NCBI GenBank assembly: GCA_039933785.1
Contig: JBDTNL010000059.1
Coordinates: 1-24,767 of the forward strand
Source of the DNA: JBDTNL01 sp039933785
GTDB lineage: Bacteria; Acidobacteriota; Thermoanaerobaculia; Multivoradales; JAGPDF01
Length of the DNA: 24,767 nt
Reading direction: 5' to 3'
Shown: positions 1 to 7,430 of the stretch, one piece after another
Position numbering within the stretch: the stretch's first letter is position 1
Layout: each line of letters opens with the position of its first letter
Translations under genes and position numbers: made by a program
The notes under the pieces: generated by a model
Told to the model about the DNA's origin: nothing
The model's input: the letters and a program-made list of their open reading frames with translations, nothing else
Database searches by the model: none

Positions 1-331
1 GGAACGAGTGGTGCTCCCCGCTCCAGCGATCGGTGACGTCGATCGTCACCTCGACGTTGGTCAGTCCGGCCGCAAAGACCCAATAGCGCGGCGCCGGCTG
101 GCCACAGGCATCGAGCACTTTGACCAGAATCTCGACGTTGGTCGCGGCGAAGAACGTGAAGTAGCCGCTGTCGTCGGTGAGGCGGGAGGGCGTTGCCGCG
201 GCGTCGTGCTGTGAGCCGGCGGCCCAGTGGACGTCGACCTCGAAGCGACCGTTTCGCAAGAACAGCGGGCCGGCCGAACAAACCGATGAAAACAGCAGAG
301 CACAAAGGGCCGCGAGGCCGATAACGCGCAT
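1..331 (-). CDS. Secreted protein of unknown function, 3' end cut off by window edge
   Basis: The gene reads leftward from an ATG at 331 and is still open at base 1, so only the first 110 codons are present. Residues 1-20 form a signal peptide (MRVIGLAALCALLFSSVCSA). The mature part begins LFLRNGRFEVDVHW and continues with DDSGYFTFF, VEILVKVLDAC, YWVFAAG and VTIDVTD. This succession aligns block by block with the C-terminal domain of the Calx-beta protein at 1315-2865 (GRFRARVNW, DSSGAFWFF, LEMLIKVVDAC, FWVFYSA, FTLTVTD), so both proteins share one secreted beta-rich domain. A good ribosome binding site, GGGAGGA at 344-338, lies 6 nt before the ATG and decides the start. I do not know the function of the domain; a surface or extracellular role is inferred from the signal peptide. 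It is divergent from the TMEM175-like gene. Confidence 0.8.
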   Translation of the reverse strand, partial: MRVIGLAALCALLFSSVCSAGPLFLRNGRFEVDVHWAAGSQHDAAATPSRLTDDSGYFTFFAATNVEILVKVLDACGQPAPRYWVFAAGLTNVEVTIDVTDRWSGEHHSF

Positions 332-419
332 GGACGATCCTCCCGTCGAAGTTGCTGGGTGACTGCGAATGGCGTTATAGCATATTTACTTCCGGAGCGC
401 TGATGGGCACTCTCGACTT

Positions 420-437
420 GCCCCTGAATTCAAGGGC
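420..437. promoter_or_regulatory. Near-perfect palindrome between divergent genes
   Basis: GCCCcTGAATTCAaGGGC is an 18-bp dyad with a single mismatched pair, centred on TGAATTCA. It sits in the 190-bp gap between the leftward gene starting at 331 and the rightward gene starting at 522, so it could be a dimeric repressor or activator site. No family assignment is possible from sequence alone. The stretch around 375-385 (minus strand TATGCTATAAC) is the only AT-rich patch in the gap and could be a -10 region for the leftward gene. Confidence 0.3.
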
Positions 438-442
438 GACCT

Positions 443-468
443 CGGCGGGAGCGGCTTGCCTCCCGCCG
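443..468. other. GC-rich hairpin upstream of the TMEM175-like gene
   Basis: CGGCGGGAG at 443-451 pairs perfectly with CTCCCGCCG at 460-468 around an 8-nt loop, giving a 9-bp stem. It lies 54-79 nt upstream of the ATG at 522 and could be part of the 5' leader. It has no T-tract, so a terminator role is not supported. Confidence 0.35.
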
Positions 469-521
469 CCGATTCACGCAGTATCCCGCCAGCATTCTGA
501 GTCGGAGACGACCGTAGGCCT

Positions 522-1199
522 ATGACGAAGTCACTTCCTGAATTCTGGGTCTCCAAGTCCCGGTTGGAGACGCTGTTCGACGGCGTCTTTGCCATCGCCA
601 TGACCCTGATGGTCCTCGAGATCAAAATCCCCGAGCTCGCCGACCGGGGATCGATGGAGGAATTCGCCACGGCGATGCGGCACAACGTCCCGAACGTGGT
701 CGCCTTTCTGCTCAGCATGGGGATGCTCGGGCTCTTCTGGTATAGGCACCACCGCCAGTACCACTACATCGCCCGCATCACGCCCGGGTTGTTGGCAATC
801 AATCTCGGGTTCCTGAGCGCGGTCTCCTTCTTTCCCTTCTCCGCGGGGGTCTTGGGCAGATATCCGATGAATTTCGGCGTCTACTTCGTCTACCTGCCGA
901 ACACGTTGCTGCTCGTCGCCCTGCTGTCCGCGCAGTGGGTGCATGCCCGGCGGCATGGGCTGCTGGTCGCTGAGCTGGCGCCGGAGGCTGCGCGCCGCGT
1001 GCACCTCGAGAACATGCTGGGCCTGGGAACGGTTGCTGGGGTAGCCGCGCTCTACTTGGGCGGCATAGCGGCGATCCGTCACTACGGGCTGGGCAGGGAA
1101 TACTTGAGCTACGTCGGCCTGCTCGTGCTGCCGCTGGCCATCGCGGCGAAGGTAATGCGCCGACGCCTGCGGCGTAACGACGACCTTCGCGCTGGCTGA
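522..1199 (+). CDS. TMEM175-family (DUF1211) ion-channel-like membrane protein
   Basis: The 225-residue protein has six predicted hydrophobic segments (about 18-36, 57-75, 88-108, 117-139, 160-185 and 193-211). This is the single six-helix repeat typical of bacterial TMEM175 proteins, which are potassium-permeable channels. The diagnostic first helix is present: R14-L-E-T-L-F-D20-G-VFAIAMTLMVLEI. The third-helix block LLAINLGFLSAVSFFPFSAGVLG also matches the family. The usual FSD triplet reads LFD here, so the Phe and Ser are changed while R14 and D20 are kept. The start is fixed by family length; the ribosome binding site is weak (GGAG at 504-507, distant from the ATG). The tail is basic (RRRLRRNDD), as expected for a cytoplasmic end. 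It stands alone, 115 nt upstream of the Calx-beta gene. Family assignment is firm; ion selectivity is not shown. Confidence 0.88.
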   Translation: MTKSLPEFWVSKSRLETLFDGVFAIAMTLMVLEIKIPELADRGSMEEFATAMRHNVPNVVAFLLSMGMLGLFWYRHHRQYHYIARITPGLLAINLGFLSAVSFFPFSAGVLGRYPMNFGVYFVYLPNTLLLVALLSAQWVHARRHGLLVAELAPEAARRVHLENMLGLGTVAGVAALYLGGIAAIRHYGLGREYLSYVGLLVLPLAIAAKVMRRRLRRNDDLRAG

Positions 1200-1314
1200 G
1201 CGCGCCGTCGCCTGTCATCCTGCTGTAATAGACGATCCTGCATATTCGCCCTCGAAGCGCGGTTCCCACGCTCGGATCGAGCGTCCGGACGACACCGCGG
1301 AGAGGACGACCCAA

Positions 1315-2865
1315 ATGAGGATTTCCAGTCTGGCAATTGCGACGCTTCTTGGGCTCGCGGCGACTGCCACCTTGGCGGTGGCGAAAGGCGGGTCGAGTGG
1401 CCCCGGTGTGCTGCATTTCGACGAGGTTTCGTCCTCTGCGAGCGAGGCGAGCGGCTTCGTGATCGTGCTTGTCGAGCGGTCGGGCGGCGAGTCGGGAGCG
1501 GTTTCGGTGCAATACCGGGCCGTTGCCGGGACGGCCGTCGCGGGAACGGACTTTCAGCCGACGAGCGGTACCTTGAATTGGGCGAACGGCGACGAGACCA
1601 CCAAGAGCTTCTCGGTCACCATCCTGAATGATTCGGTGGTCGACGGCTCGAAGACGGTTCTCTTGCAACTCTTTTCGCCCACGGGCGGCGCCACGCTGGA
1701 TGCGCAGCGTGCGCAATCGACCCTCACCCTTGGAGACGACGACAACGGCGGCGGCGGCGGTGTTGGGGGAGGCGGTGGTGGTGGCGTAGGTCTCTTCAAG
1801 TTCGAGGAGGGCGGTGCGTTGGCCTTCGAGAGCTCGGGTGTCGCCGTGGTGGTGGTGGAGCGCTCGGGTGGGGAAGCCGGTGCTGTGTCGGTGCGCTATA
1901 CGACATCCGATGGCAGTGCGTTGGCCGGCAGCGACTACCGCGCCTCGACGGGAGTCCTGAGCTGGGCTGCGGGCGTGGAAGGCCGCCAGACGATCAACAT
2001 CCCGCTGATCAAGGACGGAGTCGAAGAGCCTTCCGAAACATTTCAGGTGACGTTGAGTGATCCCACGGGCGGGGCGACCGTGAGCTCCACGCGGGGCTCG
2101 ATCGCGGTCACTATCGAGGACGGCAATACCGGTGCCGGCAATCCCTCGGATGACAGCAACAAGCCCGGCGAGTTGCGATTCGACGAGCTGACCTTCTCGG
2201 CGCCGGAAACCACAGCCTTTGCGACAATACGTGTCGAGCGTTCGCATGGCGAAGGTCCGGCGGTTTCGGTGCGCTATAGCACTTCCGACGGAACGGCCCA
2301 GGCAGGAATCGACTACACCCCGGCCTCCGGAGTCCTGCGCTGGGCGGCTGGGGACCGCTCCATCAAGACGTTCAAGGTGCCGCTGAAGACGAACCCCGCG
2401 ACCGGAAGTCGGGTGGTCAACCTCCGCTTGAGCGATCCTACGGGAGGCGCCGTCATCGCCGCCAGCGGAGCGACCTCACGCTTGGTGATCCTCGATTCCA
2501 ACGGCGATACCTCGGCCTGCCTGATCGACGACTCGACCCTCTGCCTTGGCGGAGGGCGCTTCCGCGCGCGAGTGAACTGGCTCACACCTCAGGGCGGCGC
2601 GGGCTCGGGTCACCGGCGCGAGCTGGGTGACAGCTCGGGAGCCTTCTGGTTCTTCGGCGACGACAACCTGGAAATGCTGATCAAGGTCGTCGACGCCTGC
2701 GACGGGTACGGTCACTTCTGGGTGTTCTATTCGGCGACCACCAACGTCGGCTTCACGCTCACCGTCACCGACACGCACTCTGGTCTCGAGCGCGAGTACG
2801 ACAACCCCTTCGGCCTGAAGGCCGAATCGGTGAACGACACGTCGACGTTCGCCACCTGCCCCTGA
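1315..2865 (+). CDS. Secreted protein with three Calx-beta domains and a C-terminal domain shared with the gene at 1-331
   Basis: The 516-residue protein starts with a signal peptide (MRISSLAIATLLGLAATATLAVA, residues 1-23). Three Calx-beta repeats follow at about 31-141, 158-268 and 285-394. Each has the hallmark order ..VxVERSxGExGAVSVxYxTxxGTAxAGxDYxPxxGxLxWAxGD.. and ..LSDPTGGA.... Acidic DDD / EDG / DSNGD ends mark the calcium-binding edges. Domains 1 and 2 are joined by a poly-glycine linker (residues 144-160). Residues 402-516 form a separate four-cysteine domain (C402, C410, C462, C515) that matches the cut gene at the left edge. The ribosome binding site AGAGGA at 1301-1306 lies 8 nt before the ATG. 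Calx-beta domains bind calcium and are common in adhesins and extracellular matrix proteins, so a calcium-stabilised surface or secreted role is inferred. The substrate or partner is unknown. Confidence 0.88.
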   Translation: MRISSLAIATLLGLAATATLAVAKGGSSGPGVLHFDEVSSSASEASGFVIVLVERSGGESGAVSVQYRAVAGTAVAGTDFQPTSGTLNWANGDETTKSFSVTILNDSVVDGSKTVLLQLFSPTGGATLDAQRAQSTLTLGDDDNGGGGGVGGGGGGGVGLFKFEEGGALAFESSGVAVVVVERSGGEAGAVSVRYTTSDGSALAGSDYRASTGVLSWAAGVEGRQTINIPLIKDGVEEPSETFQVTLSDPTGGATVSSTRGSIAVTIEDGNTGAGNPSDDSNKPGELRFDELTFSAPETTAFATIRVERSHGEGPAVSVRYSTSDGTAQAGIDYTPASGVLRWAAGDRSIKTFKVPLKTNPATGSRVVNLRLSDPTGGAVIAASGATSRLVILDSNGDTSACLIDDSTLCLGGGRFRARVNWLTPQGGAGSGHRRELGDSSGAFWFFGDDNLEMLIKVVDACDGYGHFWVFYSATTNVGFTLTVTDTHSGLEREYDNPFGLKAESVNDTSTFATCP

Positions 2866-2882
2866 GTCGGGAGGATGCGGAA

Positions 2883-2909
2883 CGGAGCCTACCTACCCGG
2901 TGGGCTCCG
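2883..2909. terminator. Hairpin between convergent genes, likely bidirectional terminator
   Basis: CGGAGCCTACC at 2883-2893 pairs with GGTGGGCTCCG at 2899-2909, an 11-bp stem with one T-G wobble and a TACCC loop. It sits at the junction of the rightward Calx-beta gene (ends 2865) and the leftward kinase gene (ends 2893), overlapping the last codons of the latter. No T-run follows on either side, so it is a hairpin-only terminator candidate. Confidence 0.45.
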
Positions 2910-4689
2910 CCAACGCCTTCTGGATCTTTGCGAAGAGTTGCTCCGCCGAAAACGGTTTCTGCAGCAGGAGCGCGGTCCCCAGCGACCGGAGCTGCGCTCC
3001 CGCTGCGAAGTCGCTGTAGCCGGTCATGAACAGCGCCGGCAACAAAGGTCGCGTTTCGCGCAGGATGGTCACCATCTCAGGTCCGCTGATTCCCGGCATC
3101 ACCACATCGGTAACCACTAGGTCGAACCCCGGATTGGCGGCCGCCGCAGCTAACCCGGCCGGCCCGTCCCCGGCTGCGGTGACGGAGTAGCCGGCCGCAG
3201 CGAGCAACTCGCGGGTCGACAGACGGACGTCCACGTTGTCCTCCACGAGCAGGACGTGACCGCGCGCGCTCAGCTCGCCGGCTTCCTTCACCTCGGCCGC
3301 CTGGAGTCTCGCAGCCTCGTCAGGTTCTGCGCCGGCGGCCCGCGGAAGGCGTACCTCGAACACCGCGCCGCGCCCACCGAAGGCATTCGACGCGCGCACC
3401 GATCCGCCGTTCTGCGCCGCGATGCCGTAGACGGTAGCCAGTCCGAGCCCGCTGTTGGCTCCGCCCTTGGTGGTGAAGAAGGGTTCGAACATCTGGTCGA
3501 AAACCTCCGGCAGGATGCCCGTGCCGGTGTCCTCCACGGTCATGACCACTTCGGCGGCCGCTCCGGACGCCGCTTCGCCGCGGGTCTCCTCGGTCGTGGC
3601 GAGAGTCAACCGCCCTCCGTCCGGCATGGCGTCTCGCGCGTTCACGATCAGGTTCACCAGGATCTGCTCGAGCTGCGAGGGATCGATGAGCACGCGCCCG
3701 AGATTCGGCGCCAGGCGGCGCTCGAGGATCACGGTTTCGCCGAGGTGCTGCTCGAGGATGGGACTGAGGTCGACGATGATGCGATTGAGGTCCACCATCT
3801 GGGGATTCGCCGGCTGGCGGCGAGCAAACGCAAGCAGGCGCTGGATGAGCGTCGAGGCCTTATCGACCGCGGAGATGGCGGCGGTCAATTTCTGCCGGCG
3901 CGAATCCGCCGTCGCTTCCTTGCGTAACATGAGCTCGCATTGCGCTCGGATCGCGGCCAGGTAGTTGTTGATGTCGTGGGCCACGCCGCCGGCGAGGCGG
4001 CCCACCGCATCCATCTTCTGGGCCAGGACGAGCTGTTGGTCGCGCTCGCGCAGGGCGATCGCCGTTTGCTGGCGGCGGTTTTCGAAGCGGCGCAAGCTGG
4101 CAAATGCGATGCCGACGATGGCCGCCCAGCCGGCGAGCACCGCATACAGGTAGCCCGTGAGGCGAGCCTGGCGCTGCCACAGTCGCGCCTCGACCGCTGC
4201 TCGAAGGCTCTCGGCCCGGAAAACCAGGGCGCGGAACTCGGCATCGTAGGTCGCGTCGGTCGGCGTCCCCGGCCCCACCGCTTCGCCGCGCGAGTAGGCC
4301 TGTTCGCGCTGGCGCGTGAGCTCCAAGAAGCCCTGCAAACCGCGGGTGAGCTCGGCGGCCGAGTGGCGTAGCCCGGGTTGATCGAGGCGTCGAACCCGCC
4401 ACGGCCCGTCGATCACTTCGGGTCCGCCCGCCATCGCCGCCGAGATCGCCAGGACGTCGCGGATGCCGCTCCAGACTTCCTGCTCGTTCGCGGCGTCGCC
4501 GCTGATCGCCTCTTCGACCCAAAGATGCGAGATCGCGAGACCAAGCGGAATGTGCGCTATGGCCCGTAACTGCGCCGCATCGTCGCGTGAGGCCCGGGTG
4601 CGGACGGTGTCGACGGTGAGTGTCAGGGCGATCGAAAGGGCACCGAACAGTAGGAGAACGCCCGCGAGGCGGTGGCGCGCCGTGGTCAC
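2893..4689 (-). CDS. Hybrid sensor histidine kinase with C-terminal receiver domain
   Basis: The protein has 598 residues. Two membrane helices (about 8-27 and 178-198) enclose a roughly 150-residue, probably helical, extracytoplasmic sensor region with no recognised domain. The H-box is GRLAGGVAHDINNYLAAI with phospho-acceptor H238, close to the GGVAHDFNN type found in CckA-like hybrid kinases. The ATPase domain shows the N-box NLIVNARDAM (N346, N350), G1 DTGTG (387-391), an FEPFFTTK F-box and G2 SGLGL (413-417). A complete CheY-like receiver follows at about 477-593, with E483-D484, phosphorylation site D528, T556 and K578. No HPt domain is present. The start is GTG at 4689, overlapping the stop of the upstream regulator gene as GTGA. 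The two genes are therefore translationally coupled and form a two-component system. The signal sensed cannot be told from the sequence. Confidence 0.92.
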   Translation of the reverse strand: MTTARHRLAGVLLLFGALSIALTLTVDTVRTRASRDDAAQLRAIAHIPLGLAISHLWVEEAISGDAANEQEVWSGIRDVLAISAAMAGGPEVIDGPWRVRRLDQPGLRHSAAELTRGLQGFLELTRQREQAYSRGEAVGPGTPTDATYDAEFRALVFRAESLRAAVEARLWQRQARLTGYLYAVLAGWAAIVGIAFASLRRFENRRQQTAIALRERDQQLVLAQKMDAVGRLAGGVAHDINNYLAAIRAQCELMLRKEATADSRRQKLTAAISAVDKASTLIQRLLAFARRQPANPQMVDLNRIIVDLSPILEQHLGETVILERRLAPNLGRVLIDPSQLEQILVNLIVNARDAMPDGGRLTLATTEETRGEAASGAAAEVVMTVEDTGTGILPEVFDQMFEPFFTTKGGANSGLGLATVYGIAAQNGGSVRASNAFGGRGAVFEVRLPRAAGAEPDEAARLQAAEVKEAGELSARGHVLLVEDNVDVRLSTRELLAAAGYSVTAAGDGPAGLAAAAANPGFDLVVTDVVMPGISGPEMVTILRETRPLLPALFMTGYSDFAAGAQLRSLGTALLLQKPFSAEQLFAKIQKALAEPTG

Positions 4690-5366
4690 GAGCGGTGGCT
4701 TTTCAAGATGTAGCCCGCGCCCTTGACGGTGTGAAGAAGGCGCCCGGGCTGCGCGCCGTCGATCTTGCGCCGTAGCCGGTGCACCGTGACGTCGACCACG
4801 TTGCTCATCGAATCGAACGAGTCGTCCCAGACGTGGTCGGAGATCTCGGTCCGAGACACCACTCTGTCCTTGTGCAAGAGGAAGTGCTCCAGCACCGCGA
4901 ATTCCTTGGGCGAGAGTTCGATATCGCGTCCCGCGATCCTCACCGTATGCGCCGCTCGGTCCATCTCGAGGTCGTCGGCAGTCAATGCGGCCAGGTCGGG
5001 ACTGCGGGTGGAGCGTCGGAGCAGGCTGCGCACGCGGGCCAACACCTCGTCGAGCGAGAACGGCTTGGTCAGGTAGTCATCGGCGCCGCCGTCGAGGCCG
5101 TCGATGCGGTCGCCGACGGTGCTGCGCGCGGTCAGCATCAGGACCGGGGTGGTGCGCCCAGCGCCGCGCCAACGGCGCAGGAGTTCGATGCCGCTCGGCG
5201 CCGGAATGCCCCAATCGAGAATGACGAGGTCGTAGTCGTTCGTGGCCATGAGCTCGTCGGCGGCGCGACCGTCGTTCGCCACGTCGACGGCGTAGGTCTC
5301 GTCGCGCAGGACTTCGGCGACCGCGGAAGCGATCGCCGGCTCATCTTCGACCAGCAAGAGGCGCAT
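4686..5366 (-). CDS. OmpR/PhoB-family response regulator
   Basis: From the ATG at 5366 the protein has 226 residues. The receiver domain (1-120) has acidic residues E7 and D8, phosphorylation site D51 in LVILDWGIP, T79 in MLTARS and K101 in DDYLTKPF. The C-terminal winged helix (about 130-225) contains ELSPKEFAVLEHFLLHKDRVVSR, then VVDVTVHRLRRKI and HTVKGAGYIL, the standard DNA-binding signature of OmpR-type regulators. MRLLLVEDE is the usual family start. An in-frame ATG five codons upstream (5381) is an alternative, and neither has a strong ribosome binding site. The gene leads the operon with the hybrid kinase. Pairing an OmpR-type regulator with a kinase that carries its own receiver is less usual than with a simple kinase. 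Its target genes are not apparent here. Confidence 0.92.
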   Translation of the reverse strand: MRLLLVEDEPAIASAVAEVLRDETYAVDVANDGRAADELMATNDYDLVILDWGIPAPSGIELLRRWRGAGRTTPVLMLTARSTVGDRIDGLDGGADDYLTKPFSLDEVLARVRSLLRRSTRSPDLAALTADDLEMDRAAHTVRIAGRDIELSPKEFAVLEHFLLHKDRVVSRTEISDHVWDDSFDSMSNVVDVTVHRLRRKIDGAQPGRLLHTVKGAGYILKSHRS

Positions 5367-5469
5367 AGATTCTGTGCCCATTGTAGGCCGAGCCGCCCAG
5401 AGCCAGGGCCGACCTGGGACGAGCGCGGGATGGGAGGCTCGGCGTCTCCGCACGATCTCCGGTACGTCA

Positions 5470-5493
5470 GCCGCTGGCTGAGCGGAGTCGAAG
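5470..5493. repeat. 24-bp REP-like repeat, intergenic copy
   Basis: This stretch is identical over 24 bases to 9705-9728, which lies inside the M56 peptidase gene. It folds by itself: CCGCT-GGCTG-AGCGG (5471-5485) is a 5-bp hairpin, followed by the conserved AGTCGAAG. A second small hairpin, GTCTG-CCCA-CAGAC, follows at 5493-5506. It sits in the 168-bp gap between the halogenase-like gene end (5535) and the response regulator start (5366), where it could also act as a transcription terminator. Hairpin structure and dispersed copies suggest a REP-type element; no transposase gene is in the window. Confidence 0.55.
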
Positions 5494-5534
5494 TCTGCCC
5501 ACAGACCGCCGGCGGCATTGCGAGCGAAAGACCC

Positions 5535-7325
5535 TCAGCTCTCCATCGACATCGCGGGCGCCATGCCCCTCATGGCGGGCATGCCCTTGAGCTCCATCCC
5601 CATCCGCTCGAACGCCTTGACGCAATTGCGCCAGTCATAGTGTTCCGCACTGTTCTTCGCGGCCGCCGCCTGGGTGGCAAAGGCCGCGGGATCGAACTTC
5701 ACGCTCGCGAGGTCGAAGCCTTCGACAAAGGCGCGGTTACGGACCAGCGCCGGCTCGCCGACGACGGCTGCCGCGACCCAGGCAACGATGAAGCGGGCGA
5801 GCTCCTCGAGATTCCTGAGCTGGGTGGCGAGGACTTCCTTGGCTTCTTCGGGAGTCACGCCGACTTCGTAGAACGTGGTTTCGGCCGAGGCGAGCGCTCC
5901 GGCCTCGATGAAGTCGAAGAACACGGGATCGCGCGGCACACCGGCGACACCGTGAGGCTGGGTTTTTTTCCACTGGAAGTAGTCGGAGAGCAGGCGCTGC
6001 AACATCGAGTTCAGCGGACCGAGGCGCCCGAACCACGCCAGGAACGTCGGCAGGACAGCGTGGTTGGTGAACAGGTCGTTGATCATCGGGAAGACGTAGT
6101 ACGCGAAGTAGATGGTCAGCTCCCAGACGTACTTGAGCGAAAACGCTTCCTGGTCGCCGAGGCAGTCGTAGCTCAGCGCGAAGGACGGCACATAGGCCTC
6201 GTACACGGCGCGCATGACCGACTCGTACGTGCGGGTCTTTTTCTCGAGCTCTTCGCGGTTGGTGCTCTTGATGGCGTCGGTGATCAGCGTGTTGTAGATC
6301 GAGATCAGGTCGCCGCCCGGACTGTAGAGCGGATCGGTGAAACGCCCGGCCTCGCCGCACATGGCCCAACGGTCGCGGTCGATGGTGCGCACGCAGTCGT
6401 GGGCGTAGCTGGTAAGTCCGCTCCAATGCACGACCTTGCGCTGCGGCAAGTCGTGGGCGAAGCAGGGGAAATGCTCGCAGATCCACTCGGTCAGCTTCTC
6501 GGCACTGCGCACGTCCAGCCGGTTGACCACCTTGTGGTCGTACACCAGGCCGATGCTGGTGATGCCGTGGAGCGGGATCACCCACAGCCACAAGCCTTCT
6601 TCGCAGAAGTGGTTGGTGGCGAGGAATGAGGGCACGTGGCCGAGCCGGTTCCGTTCGCGCCGCAGGCGCACTTCCTTCCATGAACGGCTGGTCAGGCGTT
6701 CGATGTCGAGCAGGCCCTCGACCCACATGAACGAGGAGCCGTGCTGAATCGGGCTCTCGCGCTGCATGCCCATGCGCTTGGCGAACCAGCGGGCGCGGCC
6801 CGATGAATCCACGAACCAGTCGACGTCGAACTCGCGCTTGCCGCCGGGGGTGGTGCAGGAGATCGCGTGCTTGCCCTCGGGATGAATCTCGACGTCGAAT
6901 TCGGTGGTGCTATTGACGAAGGTGAACCGCGGGTTCTCGCGGTTCAGGCGCAGGAGCTCGGCCTCGATCTTGTTGCGATCGAGCTGGTAGGTGACGATGT
7001 TCGAGAGCTTCCGGATGTAGGACTGGCTGTAGTCCTCGAAGTCACGGTTGGAGCGCCCCGGCGTCTTCCAGTAAAAGCGCAGGTTGTACTTCATGTAGTG
7101 CTCGAGCATCAGATGCTCTTGCAGATCGAGGACGCGCGAGTAGTAGTAGCCGCTCGCCTGCACGGTGGCCTCGCCGTACTTTTGATCCGGAGCCGGAAGC
7201 TCGTCGCGGCGATCGAAGAGCACGATCCGCTTGTCGGTATCGAGGAGCAGGTGGCGGGCCAGCGTCAGGCCGGCGAGACCTCCGCCGAGGATGGCAACGT
7301 CGTAGGGCTCTGGTGAGCGGGTCAC
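5535..7325 (-). CDS. Flavin-dependent tryptophan-halogenase-like oxidoreductase
   Basis: The 596-residue FAD-dependent protein starts at GTG 7325, chosen because AGAGGA (7337-7332) lies 6 nt upstream and the FAD motif begins eight residues in. The dinucleotide-binding motif is VAILGGGLAGLTLARHL (residues 10-26). GEATV (51-55) corresponds to the GE(S/A)T(I/V) motif of flavin-dependent halogenases. K79 in YMKYNLRFYW aligns with the catalytic lysine that handles HOCl in PrnA-type enzymes. The halogenase signature WxWxIP is present as WLWVIP (246-251). FVDSSGRARW and MCGEAGRFTDPLYSPGGDLI complete the FAD domain. These features indicate halogenation of an aromatic substrate using FADH2, chloride or bromide and oxygen. 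Free tryptophan need not be the substrate. The C-terminal part is long for the family and ends in a methionine-rich tail. No flavin reductase or biosynthetic enzyme is adjacent. A non-halogenating monooxygenase remains possible. Confidence 0.82.
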   Translation of the reverse strand: MTRSPEPYDVAILGGGLAGLTLARHLLLDTDKRIVLFDRRDELPAPDQKYGEATVQASGYYYSRVLDLQEHLMLEHYMKYNLRFYWKTPGRSNRDFEDYSQSYIRKLSNIVTYQLDRNKIEAELLRLNRENPRFTFVNSTTEFDVEIHPEGKHAISCTTPGGKREFDVDWFVDSSGRARWFAKRMGMQRESPIQHGSSFMWVEGLLDIERLTSRSWKEVRLRRERNRLGHVPSFLATNHFCEEGLWLWVIPLHGITSIGLVYDHKVVNRLDVRSAEKLTEWICEHFPCFAHDLPQRKVVHWSGLTSYAHDCVRTIDRDRWAMCGEAGRFTDPLYSPGGDLISIYNTLITDAIKSTNREELEKKTRTYESVMRAVYEAYVPSFALSYDCLGDQEAFSLKYVWELTIYFAYYVFPMINDLFTNHAVLPTFLAWFGRLGPLNSMLQRLLSDYFQWKKTQPHGVAGVPRDPVFFDFIEAGALASAETTFYEVGVTPEEAKEVLATQLRNLEELARFIVAWVAAAVVGEPALVRNRAFVEGFDLASVKFDPAAFATQAAAAKNSAEHYDWRNCVKAFERMGMELKGMPAMRGMAPAMSMES

Positions 7326-7430
7326 GGGCGGTCCTCTATGGTCGGTAAGCAGACATCGGAGAAGTACAGGAGCGACGTATAGTAACGCGGCTATCGGCCT
7401 GCGGGGCGATCGAGCCCTCAAAAAACTGCG

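Noticed and set aside
799..2247. A 482-codon open frame on the minus strand
   Set aside because: It runs antisense across both the TMEM175-like and Calx-beta genes, which are well supported, and has no recognisable domain.
4779..6629. A 616-codon open frame on the plus strand
   Set aside because: It lies antisense to the response regulator and halogenase-like genes, whose proteins have full family motifs. Its translation is His/Arg/Val-rich without domains, as expected for a shadow frame in GC-rich DNA.
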